Made by a program: the position numbers and the translations under genes
Source of the DNA: Oribacterium sp963623925
GTDB lineage: Bacteria > Bacillota > Clostridia > Lachnospirales > Lachnospiraceae
DNA: 64,000 nucleotides
Direction of reading: 5' to 3'
Assembly (NCBI GenBank): GCA_963623925.1
Contig: CAVFNN010000005.1
Coordinates: 1-64,000 of the forward strand
Notes under the pieces: generated by a model
What the model saw: the letters and a program-made list of their open reading frames with translations, nothing else
Told to the model about the DNA's origin: nothing
Databases searched by the model: none
Shown: in pieces, positions 49,079 through 56,724 of the stretch
Position numbering within the stretch: the first letter of the stretch is position 1
Layout: each line of letters begins with the position of its first letter

Positions 49079-51259
49079 ATGCCGACCATAAAAGATATCG
49101 CGAAGCATGCCGGTGTGTCCCACGGCACGGTTTCCAATGTGCTCAACCACCGGGGAAATGTTAGTGCGGAGAAGATACAGCTGGTGGAGCAGGCGGCCCG
49201 GGAGCTGGGTTATCAGCTGAATGCCCAGGCACAGCAGCTTCGTGCGGGCCTTGTGAAAAAGGTCTGTGTGATCCTGCCGGGCCTTAACACCCGGCGCTAC
49301 CAGGACTTTTTTGCCGGGCTGGAGCCGGTGCTGCGGGCGCAGGGCGTGGAAACTTCTCTGTTCTGTACGGATCGGCAAGTTCTGCAGGAGGAGGCGGCGG
49401 TCGGGAAAGCGAAATCCATGCATGCCATGGCCATCGTCAGCATCAGTGCACTGCGGCGAAACCGGGGTCTTTATGACGATGATATACCGCTGTATTTTGC
49501 GGAGCGTCAGCCCAAGCAGTCTCCGGCAAACAGCGTTTTTGCCGGTTTTTCTTATGAGGAAATCGGCCGGGATATTGCCGAACGCTGTCTGCAGGATGGG
49601 CACCGTTCTGTGGCGCTGCTTTGCGGTGAAAAACGCTATGCGGACCGAAAGGCCTTTTTGAATGGCGCCGCAGCGATGCTGGAGGAGAACGGCTGTGAAT
49701 ATCGCCTCTATGCTTCGGAAAATGCCCTGTCTTTATTGGAAGCCTTTGAAGTACTGCGAAATGAGACGGAATTCGACGCGGTGCTTACAGCGGATGAGGA
49801 AGATATCGACTTTTTGCAGCGGGCCGCGGATTTTTACGGGAGAAAAGTGCCCCGGATCTATGGACCCTGCAGCCGACGTATTTCTCTCTGTCCGCAGGAG
49901 GGGCAGTATCTGCTGGATTATCGTCTTTTGGGGCAGCGTTTGGGAGAGCGGATTCTGTTGGACTGCCTGCAGGATGCGGGTAATGTCGGCGAGCCGAAGC
50001 TGCTGCTCGCGCCGGAGGGATTCCGGCGGCCGGAAGCTGTGGCGGTGGCGGAAAAAGCAAGCGTTCTGAATTACCTCACTATCCAGAACGCCACAAGTCA
50101 TGCCATCCGCCTTTTGCTGCCCGCCTTTGAACGGGAAAGCGGCATTCATGTGAATATGTCCGAGGCCTCTTATGATGAGCTATATAAAATGGCAGCGGAT
50201 TGTGCGGACAGCAGTCCCTATGATCTTTTGCGTATTGATCTGGCCTGGATGGATGAGCTGGGCAGCCGGATCTATCAGCCCTTACCTACCGGATTGAAGG
50301 CAGCAGAACACAGCCTTCCGACCCTGGATCCCTGGGGCTGTATGGAGGGGCAGCGTTATGCCCTGCCGTTAGATGCCTGTGTGCAGATGCTTTTCTACCG
50401 AAAGGATCTGTTCGAGGACGAGCTCATCAAACGGGAATTTTTTGAACAATATCACAGGAAGCTGGCAGTGCCGGAAAGCTTTTCGGAATTTGATGAGCTG
50501 GCCCGTTTCTTCACCAGAAGTCTGCATCCTTCTGCGGTATCCCGCTACGGCTGCACGGAAACCTACGGTCGCGCGGTACTGGCAGCCTGTGATTTTCTGC
50601 CCCGCTGCCGGGAGAAGCTGTCAGGGAGGGAGGCGGAGGCCGGACTGCAGCTGGATGCACCGGCGATCCGAGAGGCTCTGGAAGACTATCTTTCTGTGAA
50701 AGCCGCCACGGATGGCAATACCTACCAGTGGTGGACGGATTCCACCCGGGCCTTTGCCGAAGGAGAGACGGCCATGCATATCGTCTTTTCCAATTATGCT
50801 TCGGCCATGCTTCATGGGGAGAGTTCACAGGTCACGGAGCGACTGGGCTTTGCGGACGTACCGGGACAGCGCCCCTTGCTTGGCGGCGGCTGGATCGGCA
50901 TTTCCCGGCACAGCCAAAAGACAGCGGCCGCGCTTCAGTTTCTGGACTGGCTGTATCGCCGGGACATTGCGGAGCTGATCTGTTATCTGGGCGGTTATGT
51001 GGCGAGCCGGGAGCTGCAGGAAAGCTGCGAGGTGCGGGAACGCTATCCCTGGATTGAACATATGGAGCGAAGCTTCAGCATGGGCACCCGCTGTATCATG
51101 CGTCAGGCGCAGACCTCCCTGTCACAGAGAAGCCCGCTTCGGGAAATGCAGCTGGAGGCGATTCTGGGCCGGGCGGTGCGTTCGGCGGCCGGGGGCATCG
51201 AGACGGCGGAGGCCGCTTTGGACAGAGCCCAAGCAGAACTGGAACGAATCAAAAATTAA
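49079..51259 (+). CDS. LacI-family regulator fused to a C-terminal solute-binding-protein domain
   Basis: A 726-residue protein with two parts. Residues 1-50 are a classic LacI helix-turn-helix (TIKDIAKHAGVSHGTVSNVLN), followed to about 325 by a LacI-type sensor fold (VCVILPGLNTRRYQDFF, RSVALLCGEKRYADRKAF). From about 330 to 726 it is a type 2 extracellular solute-binding fold (AFERESGIHVNMSEASYDELY, SSPYDLLRIDLAWMDELG, FAEGETAMHIVFSNYASAML), ending in the helical tail seen in such proteins (EAALDRAQAELERIKN). There is no signal peptide, lipobox or membrane segment, so both domains are cytoplasmic. Ordinary LacI regulators are about 340 residues. It probably senses two ligands, or one twice, and controls the transporter genes that follow. 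It starts 47 bp after hemZ. Confidence 0.85.
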   Translation: MPTIKDIAKHAGVSHGTVSNVLNHRGNVSAEKIQLVEQAARELGYQLNAQAQQLRAGLVKKVCVILPGLNTRRYQDFFAGLEPVLRAQGVETSLFCTDRQVLQEEAAVGKAKSMHAMAIVSISALRRNRGLYDDDIPLYFAERQPKQSPANSVFAGFSYEEIGRDIAERCLQDGHRSVALLCGEKRYADRKAFLNGAAAMLEENGCEYRLYASENALSLLEAFEVLRNETEFDAVLTADEEDIDFLQRAADFYGRKVPRIYGPCSRRISLCPQEGQYLLDYRLLGQRLGERILLDCLQDAGNVGEPKLLLAPEGFRRPEAVAVAEKASVLNYLTIQNATSHAIRLLLPAFERESGIHVNMSEASYDELYKMAADCADSSPYDLLRIDLAWMDELGSRIYQPLPTGLKAAEHSLPTLDPWGCMEGQRYALPLDACVQMLFYRKDLFEDELIKREFFEQYHRKLAVPESFSEFDELARFFTRSLHPSAVSRYGCTETYGRAVLAACDFLPRCREKLSGREAEAGLQLDAPAIREALEDYLSVKAATDGNTYQWWTDSTRAFAEGETAMHIVFSNYASAMLHGESSQVTERLGFADVPGQRPLLGGGWIGISRHSQKTAAALQFLDWLYRRDIAELICYLGGYVASRELQESCEVRERYPWIEHMERSFSMGTRCIMRQAQTSLSQRSPLREMQLEAILGRAVRSAAGGIETAEAALDRAQAELERIKN

Positions 51260-51275
51260 AAGCAAAATCAAGGTT

Positions 51276-51311
51276 CAGCATCTTTCTGTTTTGGAAAGAT
51301 GCTGATTTTTT
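51276..51311 (+). terminator. Terminator of the LacI-fusion gene
   Basis: Perfect CAGCATCTTTC (51276-51286) with GAAAGATGCTG (51294-51304), followed by T6. Confidence 0.8.
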
Positions 51312-51346
51312 GATTCATAGGAAAGTGCATCCTATGAATCAAAAAA
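51306..51346 (+). repeat. Family C hairpin, copy 2 (loop AAGTGCA)
   Basis: A perfect 17-bp inverted repeat (51306-51322 with 51330-51346) around AAGTGCA. The inner stem is TTCATAGGA/TCCTATGAA, versus TTCCTAGGA/TCCTAGGAA in copy 1, a compensatory C-G to A-T change. Again it starts in the T-run of a terminator. Confidence 0.55.
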
Positions 51347-51433
51347 CGCTCCGCGCGGATCGCACTGCGGCGGCAAAGAAGCATGTCGCTTTCGCGACCC
51401 GCCGCAGGCGGAGAATGTGCCTTGGCACATTCT
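51347..51433. repeat. Compact multi-hairpin element of unknown type
   Basis: Nested structure: CTGCGGCGG pairs with CCGCCGCAG around the inner hairpin GTCGC-TTTC-GCGAC; then AGAATGTGCC-TT-GGCACATTCT (51412-51433) is a perfect 10-bp hairpin. The reverse strand carries GACATGC, also present in family A linkers, but overall similarity is not established. Confidence 0.45.
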
Positions 51434-51550
51434 TTCTTGCGTAAATAATCTGTAAAACCTATACAAAATGTGTCCAAAGTATGACGCAACAGATTGACAC
51501 GTTCCAATGAATACGATATAAAGGAACAGGAGACAAGGGAGGAACGTGAT

Positions 51551-52390
51551 ATGTACACAAAAAATGACGTGCTTCGAAGAGAGATTGAAAAGAAGGGTGC
51601 ACTGATTGCAGCGCACCGGGGCACCTGCGGCGGAAATATCGTGCAGAATACCAGCCTCGCGTACCGGAATGCACTGCTGCATGGCGCAGACATGATCGAG
51701 GTGGATGCGGCCCGGACCACAGACGGAGTTTTCTATGCTTTTCACAATGGTGAGGAAAAAATCGAATTCGGAATTCCGGAGGATATCCGCACCTTAAGTT
51801 CAGAAAAGGTGGATGCCATGTATGCACTGAATTGCATGGGACAGCCCACAAAGCAGCATGCGGAGCGGTTGACAGAGGTGCTGGAGAATTTCCGGGACAA
51901 ATGCTTTATCAACATTGACCGTTCCTGGTTCTACTGGAAGGAGATCATTGCCCTGCTGAAAAGTATGAACATGCAGGATCAGATTCTGCTGAAATCCGGC
52001 GTGGAGAAGGAGCTGCTCGCGGAGCTGGCAGCGACCGGCGAGGGCATCATGTATATGCCCATCATGAAGACGATGGAAGAATGGGAATTGGTCAAGCAGT
52101 ACGACATCAATGTGGCTGCGGCAGAACTCATTTTTGAGGATGAGGAAAGTCCCTTTGTACAGCCTTCTTTCATGAAGGAACTTCACGAAAGAGGCATTGC
52201 TCCCTGGGTAAACGCCATTACCTTGAACGATGATATCCGTCTGTCCGGCAGTTTTGGCGACAATCGGGCCATTGGCGAGGGCTTCGATGAAAGCTGGGGC
52301 GCTTTGATGGACATGGGCTTTGAGATTTTGCAGACAGACTGGCCGGCCTTACTGAAGGGTTATCTTCAGGATCGGCAGAGCAGAGCCTAA
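51551..52390 (+). CDS. Glycerophosphodiester phosphodiesterase-like protein
   Basis: A 279-residue GDPD-family TIM-barrel protein, cytosolic (no signal peptide). Seen: HRGTCGG (about 22-28), the metal pair in GADMIEVDAARTTDG (about 46-60), FHNGEE, and INIDRSW. The usual PENT element reads VQNT, and the usual HD reads HN, so two conserved polar positions differ from typical GDPDs; activity or specificity may be altered. ATG 51551 follows gggagg. It is first in a group with a solute-binding protein, ATPase and fused permease, suggesting the transported solute may be a phosphodiester such as glycerophosphocholine-type compounds (inference). Confidence 0.82.
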   Translation: MYTKNDVLRREIEKKGALIAAHRGTCGGNIVQNTSLAYRNALLHGADMIEVDAARTTDGVFYAFHNGEEKIEFGIPEDIRTLSSEKVDAMYALNCMGQPTKQHAERLTEVLENFRDKCFINIDRSWFYWKEIIALLKSMNMQDQILLKSGVEKELLAELAATGEGIMYMPIMKTMEEWELVKQYDINVAAAELIFEDEESPFVQPSFMKELHERGIAPWVNAITLNDDIRLSGSFGDNRAIGEGFDESWGALMDMGFEILQTDWPALLKGYLQDRQSRA

Positions 52391-52485
52391 ACAGGCGGCA
52401 GAATCGAAAGTGGTTATTACGGCGGGCGAGGCCCGGCTTCGGCGCCGAAGACATTAGCATAAAAGATGAGGAAAAGAGGAAAAGG

Positions 52486-53571
52486 ATGAAGAGAATGAAG
52501 AAGCTTGCTGCACTGGGAATGTCCGTGGCGATGACGCTGTCTATGGCAGCCTGCGGCGGAAGCAGCACAACAGAGACCACAAAGGCAGCAGACACAGCGG
52601 AGACCCAGAACAGCGGCGAGGTGGATAAGAGCCAGCAGCTGATCATCTACACCAACTCCGGCGCCAACGGAAGAGATGAGTGGCTGAAGAGCAAGGCATC
52701 TGAGCAGGGCTACAACATCGAAGTGGTGCAGATTCAGGGCAGCGATCTGGCAAATCGTATCATCTCCGAGAAGAACAATCCCCAGGCAGATCTGGTTTAC
52801 GGTCTGAATGCGCTGGAGTATGAGAAGCTGAAGAAGGCAGAGGTGCTGGAGAAGTGGGAGCCCACCTGGAAGGATGATGTGGATATGTCTCTCGGCGATC
52901 CCGACGGTTACTACTATCCAATCGTAATCCAGCCCTTGGTGAACATCATGAATGCGGATCTCACAGAGACCCCGAAGGATGTGACGGATCTTCTGTCCGA
53001 CGAGTGGACAGACAAGTATACCATTCTGAACTTCGGCGGCGGTACCGGAAAGACCCTGCTGGCTTCTCTTCTGGTGCGTTATACCGATGAGAACGGTGAG
53101 GAAGGCATCTCCGAGGAGGGATGGGACACCGTGAAGCAGTGGATCCAGAACGGACACATGGAGCAGGATGGTGAGGACTATGTCGGCAATGTCATTTCCG
53201 GCACCGTGCCCATCTGTGAGATGTGGGGCAGCGGTGTGATCCAGAACCAGAACGAGCGTGACTACAAGTTCCAGATCCTGGTGCCGGAGGTTGGTGTTCC
53301 CTATGTCACAGAGCAGGTGGCTATGATTGCCGGTTCTGCGAAGACAGACCTGGCAGTGGATTTTGCCAACTGGTTCGGTTCTTCTGATGTACAGGCTGAG
53401 TGGATGAAGGAGTTCGGCACCATCCCTTGTCAGCCGGATGCACTGGCACAGGCCGATGAGGACATCACGGAATTTGTGAACCTGGTGCATGCGCAGGATA
53501 TGGATTGGCAGTTCATCTCCGATCATATCGAAGCGTGGGTGGAGAAGTGCGAGCTGGAGTTCATGCAGTAA
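52486..53571 (+). CDS. ABC transporter substrate-binding lipoprotein (type 2, FbpA/phosphonate-like group)
   Basis: A 361-residue lipoprotein with lipobox SMAAC (lipidated C23) and a Thr/Ala-rich linker to about 45. The body is a type 2 periplasmic-binding fold of the Fe(III)/thiamine/aminoethylphosphonate group (LIIYTNSGANGRDEW, NPQADLVYGLNALE, DLAVDFANWFGSSDVQAEW). No tyrosine cluster diagnostic of iron binding was recognised. It precedes its ATPase (53642) and fused permease (54649). Related in fold class to the C-terminal half of the LacI-fusion regulator upstream. Confidence 0.87.
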   Translation: MKRMKKLAALGMSVAMTLSMAACGGSSTTETTKAADTAETQNSGEVDKSQQLIIYTNSGANGRDEWLKSKASEQGYNIEVVQIQGSDLANRIISEKNNPQADLVYGLNALEYEKLKKAEVLEKWEPTWKDDVDMSLGDPDGYYYPIVIQPLVNIMNADLTETPKDVTDLLSDEWTDKYTILNFGGGTGKTLLASLLVRYTDENGEEGISEEGWDTVKQWIQNGHMEQDGEDYVGNVISGTVPICEMWGSGVIQNQNERDYKFQILVPEVGVPYVTEQVAMIAGSAKTDLAVDFANWFGSSDVQAEWMKEFGTIPCQPDALAQADEDITEFVNLVHAQDMDWQFISDHIEAWVEKCELEFMQ

Positions 53572-53596
53572 AGCAAGAATACGGACTTTAAGAACA

Positions 53597-53620
53597 GGCG
53601 GTATGGTAAAACATACCGCC
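53597..53620 (+). terminator. Hairpin between binding-protein and ATPase genes
   Basis: GGCGGTATG (53597-53605) with CATACCGCC (53612-53620), then ctttg. A partial terminator that would favour binding-protein expression, like the one at 32466. Confidence 0.5.
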
Positions 53621-53641
53621 CTTTGTGAATGAGGACATGTC

Positions 53642-54634
53642 ATGATTGAGTTTAAAAATGTAGAAATCAAATACGGCAGCTTCACCGCCATTCAGAATCT
53701 GAACCTGACCATTCAGGACGGAGAGTTCTTCACTTTCCTGGGACCCTCGGGCTGCGGCAAGACCACCACACTGCGTTCGCTGGTGGGCTTTCTGACCCCC
53801 AGCAGCGGGCAGGTTCTCGTGGATGGCGTAGACGTGACCCATATGCCGGTAGAGCAGCGGCAGATCGGCATGGTGTTCCAGAGCTATGCCCTGTTCCCGA
53901 CCATGACGGTATATGAGAACCTGGCCTTTGGTTTGAAGGTGAAAAAGCTGTCGAAGGCGGAAATCGACAAAAAGGTGAAGGACGCTGCAAAGCTCATCGA
54001 AATCAAGGAGGAGCAGCTTTCCAGAAATGTTTCCGAGCTTTCCGGCGGACAGCAGCAGAGAGTGGCCCTGGCACGGGCGTTGGTGCTGGAGCCGAAGATC
54101 CTCTGCCTGGACGAGCCGCTTTCCAATCTGGATGCCAAACTCCGAGTGGGTCTTCGCAGCGAGCTGAAGCGTCTACAGAAAACCCTGGGCATCACCACCT
54201 TGTATGTCACTCATGATCAGGAGGAGGCTCTGACCCTTTCGGATCGGATCGCCGTGTTCAATAACGGCTTTGTGGAGCAGGTGGATACGCCCTTCCGGAT
54301 CTACAACCATTCGGCTTCGGAATTCGTCTGCGACTTCATTGGTGAGATCAACCATCTGGAGAAGCCGCTGCTGTCTGCCATCGGCGGCGCACTGAATCCG
54401 GAAAAGAAGGCCTATGTGCGTTTGGAGCGTATCGGCTTTACCCCGACGGAGGGAGCGGTTTGCCTCGAAGGCGTGATCCGTGATTATGACTACAACGGCA
54501 TTCTGACCAAGTACAGAGTGGAGACGTTGGGACAGGAGCTTCGGGTGGTACAGGTGAACAACGGACGTCCTTTCCTGGAGACCGGCAGTGCCGTGAAGCT
54601 CTATGTGCAGCCCGCGGACATCATGCAGTTTTAA
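53642..54634 (+). CDS. ABC transporter ATP-binding protein (PotA/FbpC type)
   Basis: A 330-residue ATPase. Walker A is GPSGCGKTT (about 35-43), Q-loop in GMVFQSYALFP, signature LSGGQQQRVALARAL (about 134-148), Walker B ILCLDEPLSNLDAKL, H-loop VTHDQEEA, then a C-terminal TOBE-like region (about 240-330). This subgroup energises importers of iron, polyamines, phosphonates or thiamine. ATG 53642, 15 bp before the end of the gap to the fused permease at 54649. Confidence 0.92.
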   Translation: MIEFKNVEIKYGSFTAIQNLNLTIQDGEFFTFLGPSGCGKTTTLRSLVGFLTPSSGQVLVDGVDVTHMPVEQRQIGMVFQSYALFPTMTVYENLAFGLKVKKLSKAEIDKKVKDAAKLIEIKEEQLSRNVSELSGGQQQRVALARALVLEPKILCLDEPLSNLDAKLRVGLRSELKRLQKTLGITTLYVTHDQEEALTLSDRIAVFNNGFVEQVDTPFRIYNHSASEFVCDFIGEINHLEKPLLSAIGGALNPEKKAYVRLERIGFTPTEGAVCLEGVIRDYDYNGILTKYRVETLGQELRVVQVNNGRPFLETGSAVKLYVQPADIMQF

Positions 54635-54648
54635 TGTAGGAGGCCCCT

Positions 54649-56412
54649 ATGAATAAGAAACAATCCAATGGAAACAGAGGGCTTCACATCCAGACACTGC
54701 TGCTGAAGCTTGTGCTGGCCTGGCTGATTCTGGCCTTCGTGGTCTATCCGAATTTGAACCTTCTCTACAGCATTTTCTTTCAGAATGGAAGCTTTTCGTC
54801 AGATGCCGTGCGGAAGGTCTTTAAATCGGCCCGCGCGCTGAAGAGCTTGAAAAACAGCTTTGTCCTGGCCTTTACCCTGATCGTGACGGTGAACATTGTG
54901 GGTACCCTGTCGGTGCTGTTCACGGAGTACTGGGAGATCAAGGGCGCAAAGTGGCTGCGTCTTGCCTACATGAGTTCTTTGGTTTACGGCGGCGTGGTGC
55001 TGGTTTCCGGCTACAAATCTGTCTATGGCGCCAACGGTCTGGTGACGAAGCTTTTGCTGCAGCTTTTCCCCAATATGAATCCCAACTGGTTCGTGGGCTA
55101 TGGTGCCGTGGTTTTCGTCATGACCTTTTCCTGCACCCAGAATCACATGATGTTCCTGAAGAACGCCATCCACAGCATTGACTACTATACGGTGGAGGCG
55201 GCAAAGAACATGGGCGCTTCCGGGGCCAATATCTTCTTCAACATTGTCTTCCCGGTGCTGAAGCCCACCTTCTTTGCCATCACGATCCTCACCTTCCTCA
55301 CCGGACTTGGGGCAATGTCGGCGCCCCTCATTGTGGGTGGGGAGAACTTTCAGACCATCAACCCCATGATCATTACCTTTTCCCGCTCCAATTCCTCCCG
55401 GGATGTAGCGGCGCTGCTGGCGATTTTGCTGGGCGCAGCCACCATTCTCCTGCTGGCGGTCTTCAGCCATATCGAAAAGGGTGGAAACTATGTTTCGGTA
55501 TCCAAGACCAAGGCGAAACTGCAGAAACAGAAGATCAACAACCCGGTGCTGAATGTGCTGGCTCATGTTGTAGCCTATGCCATGTTCCTGATCTATCTGA
55601 TTCCGATGGTACTGGTGGTGGTTTACTCCTTCTGCGATTCCCTGAGCATTAAGACCGGAGAACTGCATTTTTCTTCCTTTACATTGGAAAACTATCGGAA
55701 GCTTTTTACCAGTATGTCGGCATTTAAGCCCTATCTGGTCAGTATTGTGTATTCTTTGCTGGCGGCACTGCTGGCGGTGACCATTACGGTGATCTGTGCC
55801 CGCTTTGTGAAGAAGGCTAAGCGGAAATATGATGTGGCCTTCGAGTGGGGCATGCTGATTCCCTGGCTTCTGCCGTCGACCTTGATTGCACTGGGGCTCA
55901 GCACAACCTATGGCGAGCGTCATGCCATCATCTTTAACCAGGTTCTGGTGGGCACACTGGTGCTGATGCTCATCGGCTATGTGGTGGTGAAGCTGCCGTT
56001 TTCCTATCGTATGGTGAAGGCGGCCTTCTTCAGCATTGACGATGATCTGGAGGAAGCAGCCCGGTGTATGGGTGCCGGTACGGTTTACACTATGGTGAAG
56101 GTGATTCTTCCGGTCATGATGCCGGCGCTGATGTCTGTGGTGATCCTGAATTTCACCGGCATGCTTTCGGACTATGATCTGTCGGTATTCCTGTATCATC
56201 CCCTGTACCAGCCTCTCGGTATCGTGATCAAGGCGGCTTCGGATGAGTCGGCTTCCGTCGACGCCAAGGCCATGGGATTTGTTTATACTGTGGTATTGAT
56301 GCTGCTTTCTGCCATGGCCCTGTACTTCGGACAGGGAGACGGTATGAAGCGTTTCCAGAAGTGGAAACAGAAGCGTCTGGAGAAAAAAGTGCGGAAAATG
56401 ATGGAGAACTAA
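54649..56412 (+). CDS. ABC transporter permease, two membrane domains fused
   Basis: A 587-residue integral membrane protein with about 12 hydrophobic segments in two BPD_transp_1 halves (about 1-285 and 300-575). Each half has an EAA loop contacting the ATPase: VEAAKNMGASGANIFFNIVFP (near 182-202, shortened) and LEEAARCMGAGTVYTMVKVI (near 467-486). Such fused permeases are typical of FbpB and phosphonate-type importers and need no partner. A strong terminator follows at 56416. Confidence 0.9.
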   Translation: MNKKQSNGNRGLHIQTLLLKLVLAWLILAFVVYPNLNLLYSIFFQNGSFSSDAVRKVFKSARALKSLKNSFVLAFTLIVTVNIVGTLSVLFTEYWEIKGAKWLRLAYMSSLVYGGVVLVSGYKSVYGANGLVTKLLLQLFPNMNPNWFVGYGAVVFVMTFSCTQNHMMFLKNAIHSIDYYTVEAAKNMGASGANIFFNIVFPVLKPTFFAITILTFLTGLGAMSAPLIVGGENFQTINPMIITFSRSNSSRDVAALLAILLGAATILLLAVFSHIEKGGNYVSVSKTKAKLQKQKINNPVLNVLAHVVAYAMFLIYLIPMVLVVVYSFCDSLSIKTGELHFSSFTLENYRKLFTSMSAFKPYLVSIVYSLLAALLAVTITVICARFVKKAKRKYDVAFEWGMLIPWLLPSTLIALGLSTTYGERHAIIFNQVLVGTLVLMLIGYVVVKLPFSYRMVKAAFFSIDDDLEEAARCMGAGTVYTMVKVILPVMMPALMSVVILNFTGMLSDYDLSVFLYHPLYQPLGIVIKAASDESASVDAKAMGFVYTVVLMLLSAMALYFGQGDGMKRFQKWKQKRLEKKVRKMMEN

Positions 56413-56415
56413 AAG

Positions 56416-56450
56416 ACAGCCCCGCAAGCTTGGCTTGCGGGGCTGTTTTT
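56416..56450 (+). terminator. Terminator of the ABC transporter operon
   Basis: Perfect 14-bp stem acagccccgcaagc (56416-56429) with gcttgcggggctgt (56433-56446), T5 tail. Confidence 0.85.
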
Positions 56451-56724
56451 ATATAATCATCATATCATGTTGTTTTAGGGAGGAGAGCAGGCATTTTTCA
56501 ATGCCTGCCCGAGTATTATGAAAAAAATCTGATAGACAACTGGCTTTGCTGTCTATGCTTATAAGATAAAGGAGAATTGTGAAGAATGAATGGTCAAGCT
56601 GTAAACATTCGTTGAATAAATTTTGAACGGATTGTGAACATCTGTGCCGATGGAATGTCGCTAGGAAGCAGCGGCGGAGTATGATAAGATAAAAGAATAA
56701 GCTTGTTCGTGAAGGAGGAGCGCT
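56451..56724. other. Gene-free interval with two hairpins upstream of the AAA/PD-(D/E)XK gene
   Basis: GCAGGCATT/AATGCCTGC (56487-56508) and ATAGACA/TGTCTAT (56532-56556) are inverted repeats without T-runs. A 15-codon GTG-started frame with an aaaggag site (56579-56626) could be a leader peptide but has no further support. TATGAT at 56680-56685 is a possible -10 box without a clear -35. Confidence 0.35.

Noticed and set aside
53572..53641. Hairpin at 53597-53620 considered as a riboswitch
   Set aside because: It is a simple 9-bp stem with a 6-nt loop, better explained as an intra-operon attenuator.
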